64,000 bases of DNA, taken from Agromyces intestinalis (GTDB lineage: Bacteria > Actinomycetota > Actinomycetes > Actinomycetales > Microbacteriaceae). Below, in pieces: positions 43,729 through 53,202 of the stretch. Position 1 is the first letter of the stretch. Each line of letters begins with the position of its first letter. Below the pieces are notes generated by a model. That model made no database searches and was not told where the DNA came from. It worked only from the letters and a program-made list of their open reading frames with translations. The DNA lies in NCBI RefSeq assembly GCF_008365295.1, contig NZ_CP043505.1, forward strand, positions 1,054,001-1,118,000. Reading direction: 5' to 3'. A program made the translations under genes and the position numbers.

Positions 43729-44442
43729 ATGACCACGGATGCTCCGCCGCCCGCCGCACCGCCGCTGCAGACGCTGTCGCGCGGCATCCGAATGCTCGAG
43801 CTGCTCGCCGATGCCGGCGAGCCGATGCCGATCCCCGCCATCGCGGCCGGCCTGGGCCTGCACCGGTCGATCACGTACCGCATCCTGCGCACCCTCGAAG
43901 AGCACGGACTGGTCGTGCGCGATGCGGCCGGCGCCGCGCAGCTCGGCCCCCGCATGGCGACCCTCGCCCGTTCGGTCTCGCGCGACCTGCAGTCGGCGGC
44001 ACTCCCCCAGCTCACTGCGGTGGCGAACGAGCTCGGCATGACCGCGTTCCTCGTCGTGCTCGACCGCCACGACGTCGTCACCCTCGTCACGGTCGAGCCG
44101 ACGCACGCGCACGGCACGGTCGCCCAGCGACCCGGCACGAGGCATCCGCTCGCGACCGGTGCGCCGGGCATCGCGATCCAGTCGGTGCTGACCGAGGCGC
44201 AGTGGCGCGCGCTGCCCGACGAGCACCCGCGCGACGAGGCCGCCGAGGCGCTCGCGCGCGGGTACGCGACCAGTCACGACGAGGTGATCCCGGGGCTCGC
44301 CGCGGTCGCGTCGCCGGTGTCCGCGCCCGGGCAACCGGTCGCGGCCATCGCGGTGGTCTATGTCGCGAGCGACCGCGATCCCGCCCCCATCGGAGTGCGA
44401 CTCCGGCAGGCCGCCGTCGAGATCACCGCCGACCTGCGCTGA
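43729..44442 (+). CDS. IclR family transcriptional regulator
   Basis: A 237-residue regulator. The winged helix (about 15-75) has IPAIAAGLGLHRSITYRILRTLEEHGLV (core LGLHRSITYRILRTLEEHG), and the C-terminal effector domain has RHPLATGAPGIAI and GYATSHDEVIPGLAAVASPV, both IclR signatures. ATG is directly after the operator, a leaderless start. Its 3' end overlaps the convergent hydroxylase gene by 20 bases. It probably senses an aromatic acid and controls that hydroxylase. Confidence 0.9.
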   Translation: MTTDAPPPAAPPLQTLSRGIRMLELLADAGEPMPIPAIAAGLGLHRSITYRILRTLEEHGLVVRDAAGAAQLGPRMATLARSVSRDLQSAALPQLTAVANELGMTAFLVVLDRHDVVTLVTVEPTHAHGTVAQRPGTRHPLATGAPGIAIQSVLTEAQWRALPDEHPRDEAAEALARGYATSHDEVIPGLAAVASPVSAPGQPVAAIAVVYVASDRDPAPIGVRLRQAAVEITADLR

Positions 44443-46366
44443 CGGCGGCCGGCTCTTTCCGCACGATCGGCGCGAAGAACAGCGCGAGCTCGTCGGTCGC
44501 GGTGAGCGGCAGCACGTTCGCGACGTACTGGTCGGGGCGCACCACCACGACCACGCCGCCGCGGTCGACGCCGCGTGCGTCGAAGACGTCGTCGGCGGGA
44601 TCGACGGCGTAGACGTGCTCGTAGTCGGTGAGCCCGAACGGCCCGGTCGCCGGCAGGAACACCCGCGGCACGGCACCGAGGTCGACCTCGCCGTGCGGCT
44701 GCTGGTACACGACCTTGACGTCGTACCAGTCGTTCGGCGCGACGCCGTCGGGCACCGCGGCGAGCGGCGAGTCGGGCGAGTTCGACAGCCACTCGGCGAA
44801 CGCCGAGAGCGCCGGGCCGGAGGTCTCACCGGCACCGGCCGCGTCGGCGAACGCGTAGATGCGCCAGCGCCCGTCGGCGCGGGCGTGGTGCCCGAGCTGC
44901 ACGGGGTTGCCATCGCACACGCGCGCGACCGGCGCCGACCTGAACCGCTTGCCGATGGGGTACCCGGTCGCGAGCGGCTGGTGGCCCGCCCCGCCGACGA
45001 TGAGCGACGGCGCGTACTCGGTCATGAACCCGGCCGGGAACTCGGCGGTGCGCACGTAGAAGTCCTCGAGCTCGGTCGGGCTGTCGAACTCCTCGGGCTT
45101 GCGCGCCATCATGCTCGACCAGGTGCGGTCGAAGTCGATCAGGTTCGCAGCGACCACCTGCCGCTCGGCCGAGTAGGTCTCGAGCAGCGCGGCGGGCGCT
45201 CGGCCCTCGAGCACGTGGCCGAGCTTCCAGGCGATGTTCCAGCCGTCCTGCATCGAGACGTTCATGCCCTGCCCGGCCTTCGCGCTGTGCGTGTGGCAGG
45301 CGTCGCCCGTGATGAACACGCGCGCGTGGCGGCGCTCGACCGCGTCGGCGGGCACGTCGTCGAACCGGTCGGTGAGCCGGTGCCCCACCTCGTACACGCT
45401 GTGCCAGGCGACGTGCCGCACGTCGAGCGTGTACGGGTGCATGATCGCGTTCGCCTTCGCGATGATCTGCTCGATCGTGGTCGCGCGCACCGCGCCGGCG
45501 TCGTCGGGCGCGACCTCGCCGAGGTCGACGTACATGCGGAAGAGGTGCCCGCCCTCGCGCGGGATGAGCAGGATGTTGCCCGCCTCCGACTGGATCGAGC
45601 ATTTCGTGCGGATGTCGGGGAAGTCGGTGACGACGAGCACATCCATCACGCCCCACGCGTGGTTGGCCCGGTCGCCGGCCATGCGGCATCCGATCGCGTC
45701 CCGCACCCGGCTGCGCGCGCCGTCGGCGCCGATGACGTACTGGGCGCGGATGGTGCGCTCCTGCCCGGCGTCGTCGCCGGCGGTACGCCGCACGCGCACG
45801 GCGACGGGGTGGGCGGATGCCTCGCCGGCGACGGTCTCGGCGGCGGTCTCGTCGACCTCGAGCCCGAGGAACTCCCACCCGTAGTCGGGTGTGATGCGGC
45901 CCGGGGAGTTCGCGGCGAACTCGGCGAAGTGGTCGAGCACGCGCGCCTGATTCACGATGAGGTGCGGGAATTCGCTGATGCCGGTGGGGTCGTCGGGCGC
46001 GACCGCGGTGCGCACGATGCGCGACGGGTCGGCGACATCGGGCTTCCAGAAGGCCATCTCGGTGATGCGGTACGCCTCGGCGATGATGCGCTCGGCGAAG
46101 CCGAACGCCTGGAACGTCTCGACGCTGCGCGCCTGGATGCCGTCGGCCTGGCCGATGACCAGTCGCCCGTCGCGGCGCTCGATGAGCCGGGTCGACACGT
46201 CGGGGAACTGCGCGAGCTGCGCCGCCGCGATCATGCCCGCGGGGCCCGACCCGACGATCAGCACGTCGACCTCGTCGGGGAGTTCGGTCGGCCGGTCGAG
46301 CCCGATTCCCGCGGCGGGTTCGACCCGCGGGTCGCCCGACACGTAGCCGTGGTGGTGGAACTGCAC
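44423..46366 (-). CDS. FAD-dependent aromatic hydroxylase (3-hydroxybenzoate 4-monooxygenase / phenol 2-monooxygenase type)
   Basis: A 647-residue flavoprotein monooxygenase. The N terminus MQFHHHGYVSGDPR, the FAD motif GSGPAGMIAAAQLA (about residues 38-51), the DG motif GADGARSRVRDAIG and the GD motif FITGDACHTHSAKAGQGMN are clear; a thioredoxin-like C-terminal domain follows, as in phenol hydroxylase and MobA. The closest named type I recall is MobA, which turns 3-hydroxybenzoate into protocatechuate. GTG start with GAGGAG five bases upstream. A promoter palindrome at 46393 ties it to the IclR protein encoded convergently. Confidence 0.87.
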   Translation of the reverse strand: MQFHHHGYVSGDPRVEPAAGIGLDRPTELPDEVDVLIVGSGPAGMIAAAQLAQFPDVSTRLIERRDGRLVIGQADGIQARSVETFQAFGFAERIIAEAYRITEMAFWKPDVADPSRIVRTAVAPDDPTGISEFPHLIVNQARVLDHFAEFAANSPGRITPDYGWEFLGLEVDETAAETVAGEASAHPVAVRVRRTAGDDAGQERTIRAQYVIGADGARSRVRDAIGCRMAGDRANHAWGVMDVLVVTDFPDIRTKCSIQSEAGNILLIPREGGHLFRMYVDLGEVAPDDAGAVRATTIEQIIAKANAIMHPYTLDVRHVAWHSVYEVGHRLTDRFDDVPADAVERRHARVFITGDACHTHSAKAGQGMNVSMQDGWNIAWKLGHVLEGRAPAALLETYSAERQVVAANLIDFDRTWSSMMARKPEEFDSPTELEDFYVRTAEFPAGFMTEYAPSLIVGGAGHQPLATGYPIGKRFRSAPVARVCDGNPVQLGHHARADGRWRIYAFADAAGAGETSGPALSAFAEWLSNSPDSPLAAVPDGVAPNDWYDVKVVYQQPHGEVDLGAVPRVFLPATGPFGLTDYEHVYAVDPADDVFDARGVDRGGVVVVVRPDQYVANVLPLTATDELALFFAPIVRKEPAAVSAGRR

Positions 46367-46392
46367 GGGATCTCCTCACTCCATCGTGATCT

Positions 46393-46409
46393 CGTTCGAT
46401 AATCGAACG
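46393..46409. promoter_or_regulatory. IclR operator upstream of the hydroxylase gene
   Basis: CGTTCGATAATCGAACG, a perfect palindrome (8-bp arms around one base) 26 bases before the GTG start of the hydroxylase. It matches the site in the iclR promoter at 16 of 17 bases. Confidence 0.78.
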
Positions 46410-46500
46410 TAGCATTCGCATATCGCGCATTCGGATCATAGGCGGTGCCGTTCTCGACGGCAAGCGAGCGGGAGCGGATGCCGCGGGCTACCGTGGGCAC

Positions 46501-47913
46501 ATGGTCGAGACCATGTCGCGCGACCAGCGACTCGTGCTCGCGATCGCCGTGCTCGCGTCGTTCGTCGCCTTCCTCGACGGCACCGTCGTCACGGTGGCGT
46601 TGCCGGCCATCACGCGCGAACTCGGCGGCGGGCTCACCACCCAGCAGTGGACCGTCGACGCGTACCTCATCACCCTCGGCTCGCTGATCCTCGTCGCGGG
46701 CTCGGCGAGCGACGTGTACGGGCGGTGGCTCGTGATGAGGATCGGCCTCATCGGCTTCGGCCTCACCTCGATCGCGGTGGCGGCCGCGCCCTCGCCCGAG
46801 TTCCTCATCGTCGCGCGGGCACTGCAGGGCATCGCGGGTGCGCTGCTCGTGCCGAGTTCGCTCGCGATCATCACGGCGAACTTCCGCGACGAGGCGCAGG
46901 CGCGCGCCATCGGCATCTGGACCGCGCTCACCACCGCCGCGATGGTGGCGGGGCCGCTCGTCGGCGGGCTGTTCGTGGACTTCGCGACGTGGCGGCTGGT
47001 GTTCCTCATCAACGTGCTGCCGATCGCGGTCACGCTCTGGCTGCTCGTGCGGCTCGGGCACCGCGACGAGCGGAGCGTCGGCGCCCGCATCGACTGGCTC
47101 GGCGCCGCGCTCTGCACGGTGGGGCTCGGCGGCATCGTGTTCGCCCTCATCGAGCAGCCGAACCTCGGCTGGGGCTCGCCCGCGATCTTCATACCGCTCG
47201 CGGTCGGCGCCGCCGCGTTCGCGGGGTTCATCGTGCGCCAGCGCTTCGCGCCGCAGCCGCTCATGCCGCTGTCGCTGTTCAAAGTCCGCAACTTCTGGAG
47301 CGGCAACATCGCGACGCTGTTCGTCTACGGCGCGCTCTCGCTCAACGGATTCGTGCTCGGGGTCTACCTGCAGCAGGGCGCGGGGCTCACGGCGACCCTC
47401 GCCGGGCTCGCGACGCTGCCGTCGACGCTCATCATGATCGGCTTCAGCTCACGGGTCGGCAGCTGGTCGGGCAAGCTCGGGCCGCGGCTGTTCATGACGA
47501 TCGGGCCCATCATCATGGCCGCGGCGGCCCTGCTGCTGCTCACCGTGTCGGAGGACTTCTCGTACTGGTGGCAGGTGCTGCCGAGCGTCGTCGTGTTCGG
47601 CATCGGGCTGACCCTCACCGTCACGCCGCTGACCAGCGCCATCCTCGGCGCAATCGACCCGGCCCGCTCGGGCATCGCGTCGGCCGTGAACAACGCCGTC
47701 GCGCGCGTCGCCGGCCTCATCGTGATCGCGATGCTCGCCGCGATCGTCGGCGGTCAGCTCGACCTGAACGGGTTCCACCGCGCCGCGATCGTGACCGCCG
47801 CGCTCATGGCCGCCGGCGGCGTCGTGTCGTGGATCTGGATCCGCCGCCCCGAGGAGCAGGCCGGCAGCGCTGCCGCGCTCACCGCCGCCGACCCGGGCAC
47901 CCCCGCCGACTGA
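46501..47913 (+). CDS. MFS transporter, DHA2 (EmrB/QacA) type with 14 helices
   Basis: A 470-residue drug/H+ antiporter-type MFS protein. LDGTVVTVALPAI in helix 1, GSLILVAGSASDVYGR and the GPLVGGLFVDFATWRLVFLINV segment (core GGLFVDFATWRLVFLINV) are DHA2 hallmarks. TACCGT (46489-46494) lies six bases before the ATG. An alternative ATG four codons in cannot be ruled out. It stands between two aromatic gene groups and could export toxic intermediates, but the substrate is unknown. Confidence 0.87.
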   Translation: MVETMSRDQRLVLAIAVLASFVAFLDGTVVTVALPAITRELGGGLTTQQWTVDAYLITLGSLILVAGSASDVYGRWLVMRIGLIGFGLTSIAVAAAPSPEFLIVARALQGIAGALLVPSSLAIITANFRDEAQARAIGIWTALTTAAMVAGPLVGGLFVDFATWRLVFLINVLPIAVTLWLLVRLGHRDERSVGARIDWLGAALCTVGLGGIVFALIEQPNLGWGSPAIFIPLAVGAAAFAGFIVRQRFAPQPLMPLSLFKVRNFWSGNIATLFVYGALSLNGFVLGVYLQQGAGLTATLAGLATLPSTLIMIGFSSRVGSWSGKLGPRLFMTIGPIIMAAAALLLLTVSEDFSYWWQVLPSVVVFGIGLTLTVTPLTSAILGAIDPARSGIASAVNNAVARVAGLIVIAMLAAIVGGQLDLNGFHRAAIVTAALMAAGGVVSWIWIRRPEEQAGSAAALTAADPGTPAD

Positions 47914-48008
47914 CGCTCTTTTCAGGCGTCCCCGGCGAAACAGGGCCTTTCTCAGGACGACACGCCGTGTGAGGCTGCCCCGGGGCGCCGAATCTCCTGA
48001 GAAAAGCG
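47914..48008. repeat. 95-bp nested inverted repeat covering the 3' end of scoB
   Basis: Outer arms CGCTCTTTTCAGG (47914-47926) and CCTGAGAAAAGCG (47996-48008) match at 11 of 13; next GGCGTCCCCGG (47925-47935) pairs with CCGGGGCGCC (47980-47989); a small palindrome ACACG-C-CGTGT is at 47960-47970. It begins directly after the MFS stop and contains the last 19 codons of the convergent CoA transferase gene. It may be a two-way terminator or an inserted palindromic element. Confidence 0.65.
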
Positions 48009-48635
48009 AGTGGTGTGGAAGGGGGCGGCGGTGACGGTGCGGAGGTGGGCGAGCGTGACGTCGGGGGCGAGTGCGACGAGGTGCAGGCCGCCGTCGACCA
48101 CATCGAACACGGCGAGATCGGTGATGATGCGGTCGACGCACGCGCGGCCGGTGAGCGGCAGCGTGCACTCCTCGACGACCTTCGGCGAGCCGTCCTTCGC
48201 GACGTGCTCGGTGAGCACGATGACGCGCGGCGTGCCGGCGACGAGATCCATCGCACCGCCCATGCCCTTCACCAGCTTGCCGGGCACCGTCCAGTTCGCG
48301 AGGTCGCCCGACTGCGAGACCTGCAGCGCGCCGAGGATCGCGGTCTGCACGTGCCCGCCGCGGATCATCGCGAACGACGTCGCCGAGTCGAACACGCTCG
48401 CGCCCTCGGCGAGCGTCACAGTCTGCTTGCCGGCGTTGATCAGGTCGGCGTCCTCCTCGCCCTCGAACGGGTACGGCCCCATGCCGAGGATGCCGTTCTC
48501 GCTCTGCAGCGTCACCGAGACGCCGTCGGGCAGGTGGTTGGCGACCAGCGTCGGGATGCCGATGCCGAGGTTCACGTACTGCCCGTCGTCGAGTTCGCGG
48601 GCGGCCAGCGCTGCCATCTCGTCACGCGTCCACAC
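47952..48635 (-). CDS. scoB: 3-oxoacid CoA-transferase subunit B
   Basis: A 227-residue beta subunit of a two-part CoA transferase. [14 protein letters not shown] and [10 protein letters not shown], whose Glu is the catalytic residue, are typical of ScoB/PcaJ; GGAMDLV follows. It moves CoA from succinyl- or acetyl-CoA to an oxoacid. The start is a GTG that overlaps the A subunit gene by 14 bases. The last 19 or so residues (after APFH) extend past the family end and are encoded in an inverted-repeat element. Last gene of a five-gene operon. Confidence 0.88.
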   Translation of the reverse strand: MWTRDEMAALAARELDDGQYVNLGIGIPTLVANHLPDGVSVTLQSENGILGMGPYPFEGEEDADLINAGKQTVTLAEGASVFDSATSFAMIRGGHVQTAILGALQVSQSGDLANWTVPGKLVKGMGGAMDLVAGTPRVIVLTEHVAKDGSPKVVEECTLPLTGRACVDRIITDLAVFDVVDGGLHLVALAPDVTLAHLRTVTAAPFHTTRFSQEIRRPGAASHGVSS

Positions 48636-49404
48636 GGTCGGCCTCCGATCCGGCGGGCGCGGCCGGCGGCTCGGGCGCGGCCGGGGGCACGGGCGCGGCC
48701 GGGGGCTCGGCCCTCGGACGCACCGTGCGCTGCTCGATGTCCTTGACGGGGTCGACGACCTCGACGACCCGTTGCACGAACACCCCGGGCGTCACGATGT
48801 CGTCGGGCGCGAGGTATCCGTCGACGACCTCTTCGGCCTCGGCGATCGTGAGCCGCCCCGCGGTCGCGACCAGCGGGTTGAAGTTGCGCGCCGCGAGCCG
48901 GTACCGCAGGTTGCCCGCGGCATCCGCCCGATGGGCGCGCACGAGCGCGACGTCGGCGACGATGCCGCGCTCCTGCACGTAGGTGCGGCCGTCGAACACG
49001 GCCGTGGGCTTGCCCTCGGCGACCGGGGTTCCGACGCCGGTCGCCGTATAGAACGCCGGGATGCCCGCGCCGCCCGCCCGCAGCCGCTCGGCGAGCGTGC
49101 CCTGCGGCACGAACTCGACCTCGAGCTCGCCGGTCAGGTACTGCTCGGCGAACAGCCGGTTCTCGCCCACGTAGGACGCGAGCACCTTGCGCACCTGGCG
49201 GTTCTCGAGCAGCAGCCCGAGCCCTTTGCCGTCGACGCCCATGTTGTTCGACACGATCACCAGGTCGCGCGCGCCCGTGTCGCGCAGCGCCTCGATGAGC
49301 TCGCGCGGGATGCCCGACAGCCCGAACCCGCCGACCGCGATCGTCATGCCGTCGCGCACCTCGCCCGCGAGCGCCTCGGCCGCGCTGGCCCGCAGCTTGG
49401 TCAT
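48622..49404 (-). CDS. scoA: 3-oxoacid CoA-transferase subunit A
   Basis: A 260-residue alpha subunit. [30 protein letters not shown] and [21 protein letters not shown] (core [14 protein letters not shown]) are characteristic. A Pro/Ala tail of about 30 residues, built from three 6-residue PPAAP units, extends the C terminus beyond the family norm. The ATG overlaps the stop of the FAH-family gene (TGATG). Together with scoB it probably activates a ring-cleavage product such as a 3-oxoacid. Confidence 0.88.
   Translation of the reverse strand: MTKLRASAAEALAGEVRDGMTIAVGGFGLSGIPRELIEALRDTGARDLVIVSNNMGVDGKGLGLLLENRQVRKVLASYVGENRLFAEQYLTGELEVEFVPQGTLAERLRAGGAGIPAFYTATGVGTPVAEGKPTAVFDGRTYVQERGIVADVALVRAHRADAAGNLRYRLAARNFNPLVATAGRLTIAEAEEVVDGYLAPDDIVTPGVFVQRVVEVVDPVKDIEQRTVRPRAEPPAAPVPPAAPEPPAAPAGSEADRVDA
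48655..48708. repeat. Three 18-bp tandem repeats in the scoA 3' end
   Basis: GGGCGCGGCCGGNGGCWC-like units at 48655-48672, 48673-48690 and 48691-48708 encode the repeated hexapeptide (E/V/E)PPAAP. It is an in-frame expansion of a flexible tail. Confidence 0.75.
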
Positions 49405-50297
49405 CAGGCGGTCGCCTCCTTCACGACGAACCGCTGCCGGATGCTTCCGAGCCCGTCGATCTCGCTGACGACGGTCTGCCCGGCGACGAGGTACTCGCGC
49501 GGGGTCCGCCCGAATCCGACGCCCGAGGGTGTGCCGGTGAAGATGAGGTCGCCGGGCAGCAGCTCGACGCTCGCCGACAGCCGGGCGACGAGGTCGGGGA
49601 TCGAGAAGATGAGCTGTGCCGTGCGGCTCTGCTGCAGCACGCGCTCGGTGCCGTCGACCTCGATGAGCGTGCAGCGCAGCGCGAGGTCGTCGGGGTCGAG
49701 GCCGCCCGCGCGCAGTTCGTCGACGGTCACGACGGCCGGGCCGACCGGCGCGAAGCGACGCAGCGACTTGCCGAGGTTGAACTGCGGCGGCGTGCTCTGG
49801 AACTGCACGGTGCGGTCGCTGAGGTCCTGTCCGACGGTCAGGCCCGCGACGTGATCCCACGCGCGCTCGGCCGGGATGTCACGACCGCCGACGCCGACGA
49901 CGGCAACCAGTTCGATCTCCCAGTCGACGGTGTCGCCGCTCAACTCGACGTCGACGTCGGGCCCCGCGAGACTCGACGCGAACTTCGTGAACACCATGGG
50001 GTGCTCGGGCAGCGTCATGTTCGATTCCTCGGCGTGGTCGGCGTAGTTCAGGCCGACGGCGAGGATCTGCGGCGGGCGTGGCACCACCGGGCCGAGGTCG
50101 GCCGGCACGACCGGCACGGCGTCGCGGTGGGATGCCGCATCCTGCTGCCGAGCCCACTGCGCGAACTCGCTCCAGCGTTCGTAGACGGCACCGGGGTCGG
50201 CGCCGAATCGGCCGTCGCTCGCGCGTTCGATGTCGAGGGCGAGTCGGGTGTCGGCGTCGGTGAGCACGGCACGGCCGTTCAGGTTCGCGATGCGCAT
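49404..50297 (-). CDS. Fumarylacetoacetate hydrolase family protein
   Basis: A 297-residue FAH-fold enzyme. ILAVGLNYADHAEES, FTKFASSLAGP, VDWEIELVAVVG, DLSDRTVQF and FTGTPSGVGFGRTP are the family motifs, with the Glu/Asp metal ligands in the middle ones. Members hydrolyse C-C bonds, decarboxylate or isomerise dienoic acids in meta-cleavage pathways. It overlaps scoA by one base and is 52 bases after the amidohydrolase gene in the same operon. Confidence 0.88.
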   Translation of the reverse strand: MRIANLNGRAVLTDADTRLALDIERASDGRFGADPGAVYERWSEFAQWARQQDAASHRDAVPVVPADLGPVVPRPPQILAVGLNYADHAEESNMTLPEHPMVFTKFASSLAGPDVDVELSGDTVDWEIELVAVVGVGGRDIPAERAWDHVAGLTVGQDLSDRTVQFQSTPPQFNLGKSLRRFAPVGPAVVTVDELRAGGLDPDDLALRCTLIEVDGTERVLQQSRTAQLIFSIPDLVARLSASVELLPGDLIFTGTPSGVGFGRTPREYLVAGQTVVSEIDGLGSIRQRFVVKEATA

Positions 50298-50349
50298 GGG
50301 GTTCCTTTCGTACGGGGTTGCGAGGGCGCGGGAAGCCGGTGTCTCGTGT

Positions 50350-51471
50350 TCAGCGCACGCGCACCCCGCCGATCCACACGGCGGTGACGTCGCGCACGGC
50401 GCCGACCTGCGCGGTCGGGTCGCCCGCGGTCAGCACGAGGTCGGCGCGCAGCCCGGCCCGCACCGTGCCGCGGTCGTCGAAGCCGAAGAACGCGAGCGGC
50501 GCGGTGGTGGCCGCGGCGATCGCCTCGGCGGGCGTGAGCCCCGCGCCGACCATGAGCTCGAGCTCGTCGGCCAGGCCGGGGCCGTGCGCGATCTTCGCGG
50601 GCGCGCCGTGGTCGTCGTTCGCGTCGGTGCCGGCCAGCAGCGTGACCCCGGCGCGGTGCAGGTTCGTCACCGACGCCCTCGCGTGCTCGTACGACAGGCC
50701 GCGCGGTTTGACCGGGAACGGCCAGTGCTCGACGAGGGCCTTCAGCATGCCGAGGGTGGGCGACACCGCGACGCCGCGCTCGGCGAGGCTCGCGCAGAAC
50801 CGCTCGTCGAGGGTGGCGGTGACGGGCACGTGGGTGAGCAGGTCGACGCCGGCGTCGGCGGCGGCGGCGAACGCCTTCGGGCTGGTGACGTGGGCGATCA
50901 CCTTCAGCCCGGCGTCGTGCGCCGCACGCGTGATCGCGTCGACCGTCCGCGCATCGAGCGGCTTCGCGCGGAACGGGATGCGCACGTCGATGATGATCTT
51001 CACGTAGTCGCTGCCGTCGGCGACGCGCTCGGCGACGAACCGCGCCGCGTCGTCGGGCCCCGTCACCGCGGTCGAAGCGGGCATGCCCAGCTTGGTGGTG
51101 TGCAGGCCTTTCGGTGCGCTCGCCGGGTAGCCGGCAGAGCGCAGGGTCGTGGCGCCGGGCCCCGCGGTGCGCAGCGCGAACGTGGCGTCGAGCTTCGGCG
51201 CCCCGAGGTCGAAGGCGGTGGTCACGCCGGCCTTCCCGAGCGCCGCGAGGTGGTCGGCGTGGTGCACGTGCACGTGCGCGTCGACGAGTCCGGGCAGCAG
51301 GGTCGCGCCCGCAGCGTCGACGATCTCGACGTCGGCGACCGGCGGGGCGTCGGCGGCGTCGGCCGCGTCGATCGAGGCGATGACGCCGTCGACCACGGCG
51401 ACCGAGCGCGGTTCGCTCAGCCGCCCGTCGTCGTAGATGCGGGCATCGGTGATGGTGAAGGTGCGGGACAT
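50350..51471 (-). CDS. Amidohydrolase family protein (imidazolonepropionase-like)
   Basis: A 373-residue metal amidohydrolase. HVHVHH after GLVDA is the first metal motif; DYVKIIIDV holds the bridging Lys, VIAHVTSP and LLTHVP the later His residues, and LLAGTDAND the catalytic Asp. Amidohydrolases cut amides, lactones or cyclic imides. AAAGGACG precedes the ATG at 51471; a longer start at 51504 would overlap the monooxygenase stop. Its presence in a ring-cleavage operon hints at a substrate with a lactone, ester or amide. Confidence 0.85.
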   Translation of the reverse strand: MSRTFTITDARIYDDGRLSEPRSVAVVDGVIASIDAADAADAPPVADVEIVDAAGATLLPGLVDAHVHVHHADHLAALGKAGVTTAFDLGAPKLDATFALRTAGPGATTLRSAGYPASAPKGLHTTKLGMPASTAVTGPDDAARFVAERVADGSDYVKIIIDVRIPFRAKPLDARTVDAITRAAHDAGLKVIAHVTSPKAFAAAADAGVDLLTHVPVTATLDERFCASLAERGVAVSPTLGMLKALVEHWPFPVKPRGLSYEHARASVTNLHRAGVTLLAGTDANDDHGAPAKIAHGPGLADELELMVGAGLTPAEAIAAATTAPLAFFGFDDRGTVRAGLRADLVLTAGDPTAQVGAVRDVTAVWIGGVRVR

Positions 51472-51500
51472 CGTCGTCCTTTCGGTGGGAGGGGGTGCGC

Positions 51501-53114
51501 TCATCCGGCGGATTCGGCGGGGCCGGCGAATCCGGCCAGCGCAGCGTCGAGCACGGCGTCGGCGGCCCGGGGGTCGGCGACGCCGTCGCCGACCCAGGCG
51601 AGGTGCTGGTCGGGTCGTACGACGAGGGTGGGTGTGGGGCCGTCGATCACGGAGAACGGGATGCCCCGGGCGGCCGCCGCGACGGCGAGCACCGTCGTGT
51701 CGCCGTCGGGCCCGATCGCGGTGAGCCCGTCGCCGAGCCGGTCGTAGGCGGAACTGCCGTCGGGCAGCCATCGGTGGGGCAGCCGGTTGCCGGCCGCGGC
51801 GATCGGGCGGTACTCGCCGAGCGACGGGCACTGGTCGGTCGCGGCATCCGTGTAGCCGTAGCCCAGGATGAGCGCGTCGGCGTGGAACTCCGCGTCCTTG
51901 GTCGCGAGGATCGCGGCGGCCGCGCGCTCGCGCGCCGCCTCGCCCTCGCGTCCGTCGGCGAGGAACGCCGGGTCGCCGAGCTCGATCGGCAGGGCGCGCA
52001 TGTTGGCCGCCGCGACCTCGATCGTCTGCGCGGCGATCGGCCGGCGTTCGGACTCGTAGCTGTCGAGCAGCGTCTCGGGCGCCCAGCCGGCGATCACGGC
52101 GGCGAGCTTCCACCCGAGGTTGACCGCGTCGCCGACCCCGGTGTTGAAGCCGTGCCCGCCCCAGGGCGGGTTCTGGTGGGCGGCGTCGCCGACGACGAAT
52201 AACCGGCCGGCGCGGTAGCGGTCGGCCAGCAGCAGCCTCGCCTGCCAGGGGTCGGTCGCGACGATCTCGAGATCCAGGTCGGATGCTCCGACGAGCCCCT
52301 GCACGAGCCCGATCGCCTCGGCGTCGTCGGCGATCGACTCGGTGCCGGTCGAGATCGCCCACCACGTGCCGTCGAGGTCGAGGGGCCCGACGACGCCGGG
52401 CGCGCCGGGGTTCAGCACCCAGTAGTGGATCGACGGGGCGTGCGGGATGCGCTCGGCGAGCCCGCGCGAGCGGAACGTGATGTTGACGTTCGGGCGGCCG
52501 CCGGCGGCGCCCTCGAGGCGCGCGCCCATCGCGGCGCGCACGACGCTGCGGGCGCCGTCGGCGCCGATCACCCAGTCGGCGGCGAGCACCTCGCGCTCAC
52601 CGGCGGCGGATTCGATCGCGACCGTCGCGCCCGAGGCATCCTGCGACACCTCGACCGCCCGCCAGCCGAACCGCGCGTCGATGCCGTCGAGCTCGGCGAC
52701 GCGGGCGCGCAGCACCTCCTCGATGACCGGCTGGGTGACCTGCTGGGCAGGTTCGGCCGCGAGGTCGCTGCCCGTCAGGTCGAGGCCGAGCACGCGGTCG
52801 ATCGACGCGATCTCGCGGCCGGTGACGGTCGTGCAGAAGGTGACCCGGTGCGACCAGTCGACGGGCAGGGCCGCCGCCGCGCGAACCCGGTCGGCGATGC
52901 CCCACCGGCGGAAGTATTCCATCGTGCGGGCCGACGTCGTCTTCGCCCGCGGCCGCGAGTGCTCGACGTCGGTGCGCGGCTCGACGAGCGCGACGCGGAT
53001 GCCGTGGCGGTGCAGTTCGAGCACCGTCGCGAGCCCGACCGGTCCGCCGCCCACGACGATCGCGCTCGGGTCGCGGTCGTCGCCTCGGTGGGGGCCTGCT
53101 GGGGCGTACGCCAT
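51501..53114 (-). CDS. FAD-dependent aromatic monooxygenase (MhpA-like)
   Basis: A 537-residue flavoprotein hydroxylase. AIVVGGGPVGLATVLEL (about residues 18-34), GADGARSVVRAAMG and VVGDAAHQNPPWGGHGFNTG are the FAD-binding, DG and GD motifs of the PheA/MhpA group. It adds a hydroxyl to a phenolic ring with NAD(P)H and O2. First gene of the five-gene operon down to scoB and divergent from the iclR gene at 53203. An operator-like palindrome lies between them. Confidence 0.88.
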   Translation of the reverse strand: MAYAPAGPHRGDDRDPSAIVVGGGPVGLATVLELHRHGIRVALVEPRTDVEHSRPRAKTTSARTMEYFRRWGIADRVRAAAALPVDWSHRVTFCTTVTGREIASIDRVLGLDLTGSDLAAEPAQQVTQPVIEEVLRARVAELDGIDARFGWRAVEVSQDASGATVAIESAAGEREVLAADWVIGADGARSVVRAAMGARLEGAAGGRPNVNITFRSRGLAERIPHAPSIHYWVLNPGAPGVVGPLDLDGTWWAISTGTESIADDAEAIGLVQGLVGASDLDLEIVATDPWQARLLLADRYRAGRLFVVGDAAHQNPPWGGHGFNTGVGDAVNLGWKLAAVIAGWAPETLLDSYESERRPIAAQTIEVAAANMRALPIELGDPAFLADGREGEAARERAAAAILATKDAEFHADALILGYGYTDAATDQCPSLGEYRPIAAAGNRLPHRWLPDGSSAYDRLGDGLTAIGPDGDTTVLAVAAAARGIPFSVIDGPTPTLVVRPDQHLAWVGDGVADPRAADAVLDAALAGFAGPAESAG

Positions 53115-53176
53115 CGTGCGCACCTCTCTCGTCGTGGGTCGATCTTCGTTGCGGCGGGAGCCCGTGCCCGACCGAC

Positions 53177-53191
53177 TTTCATTCAGTGGCA
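53177..53191. promoter_or_regulatory. Operator A of the second IclR regulon
   Basis: TTTCATTCAGTGGCA, 13 of 15 to the palindromic consensus TTCCATTSARTGGAA. It lies between the monooxygenase operon and iclR, and overlaps the CAGAAT -10 box (53190-53195) seven bases before the iclR ATG. Confidence 0.6.
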
Positions 53192-53202
53192 GAATCGGCA
53201 GC

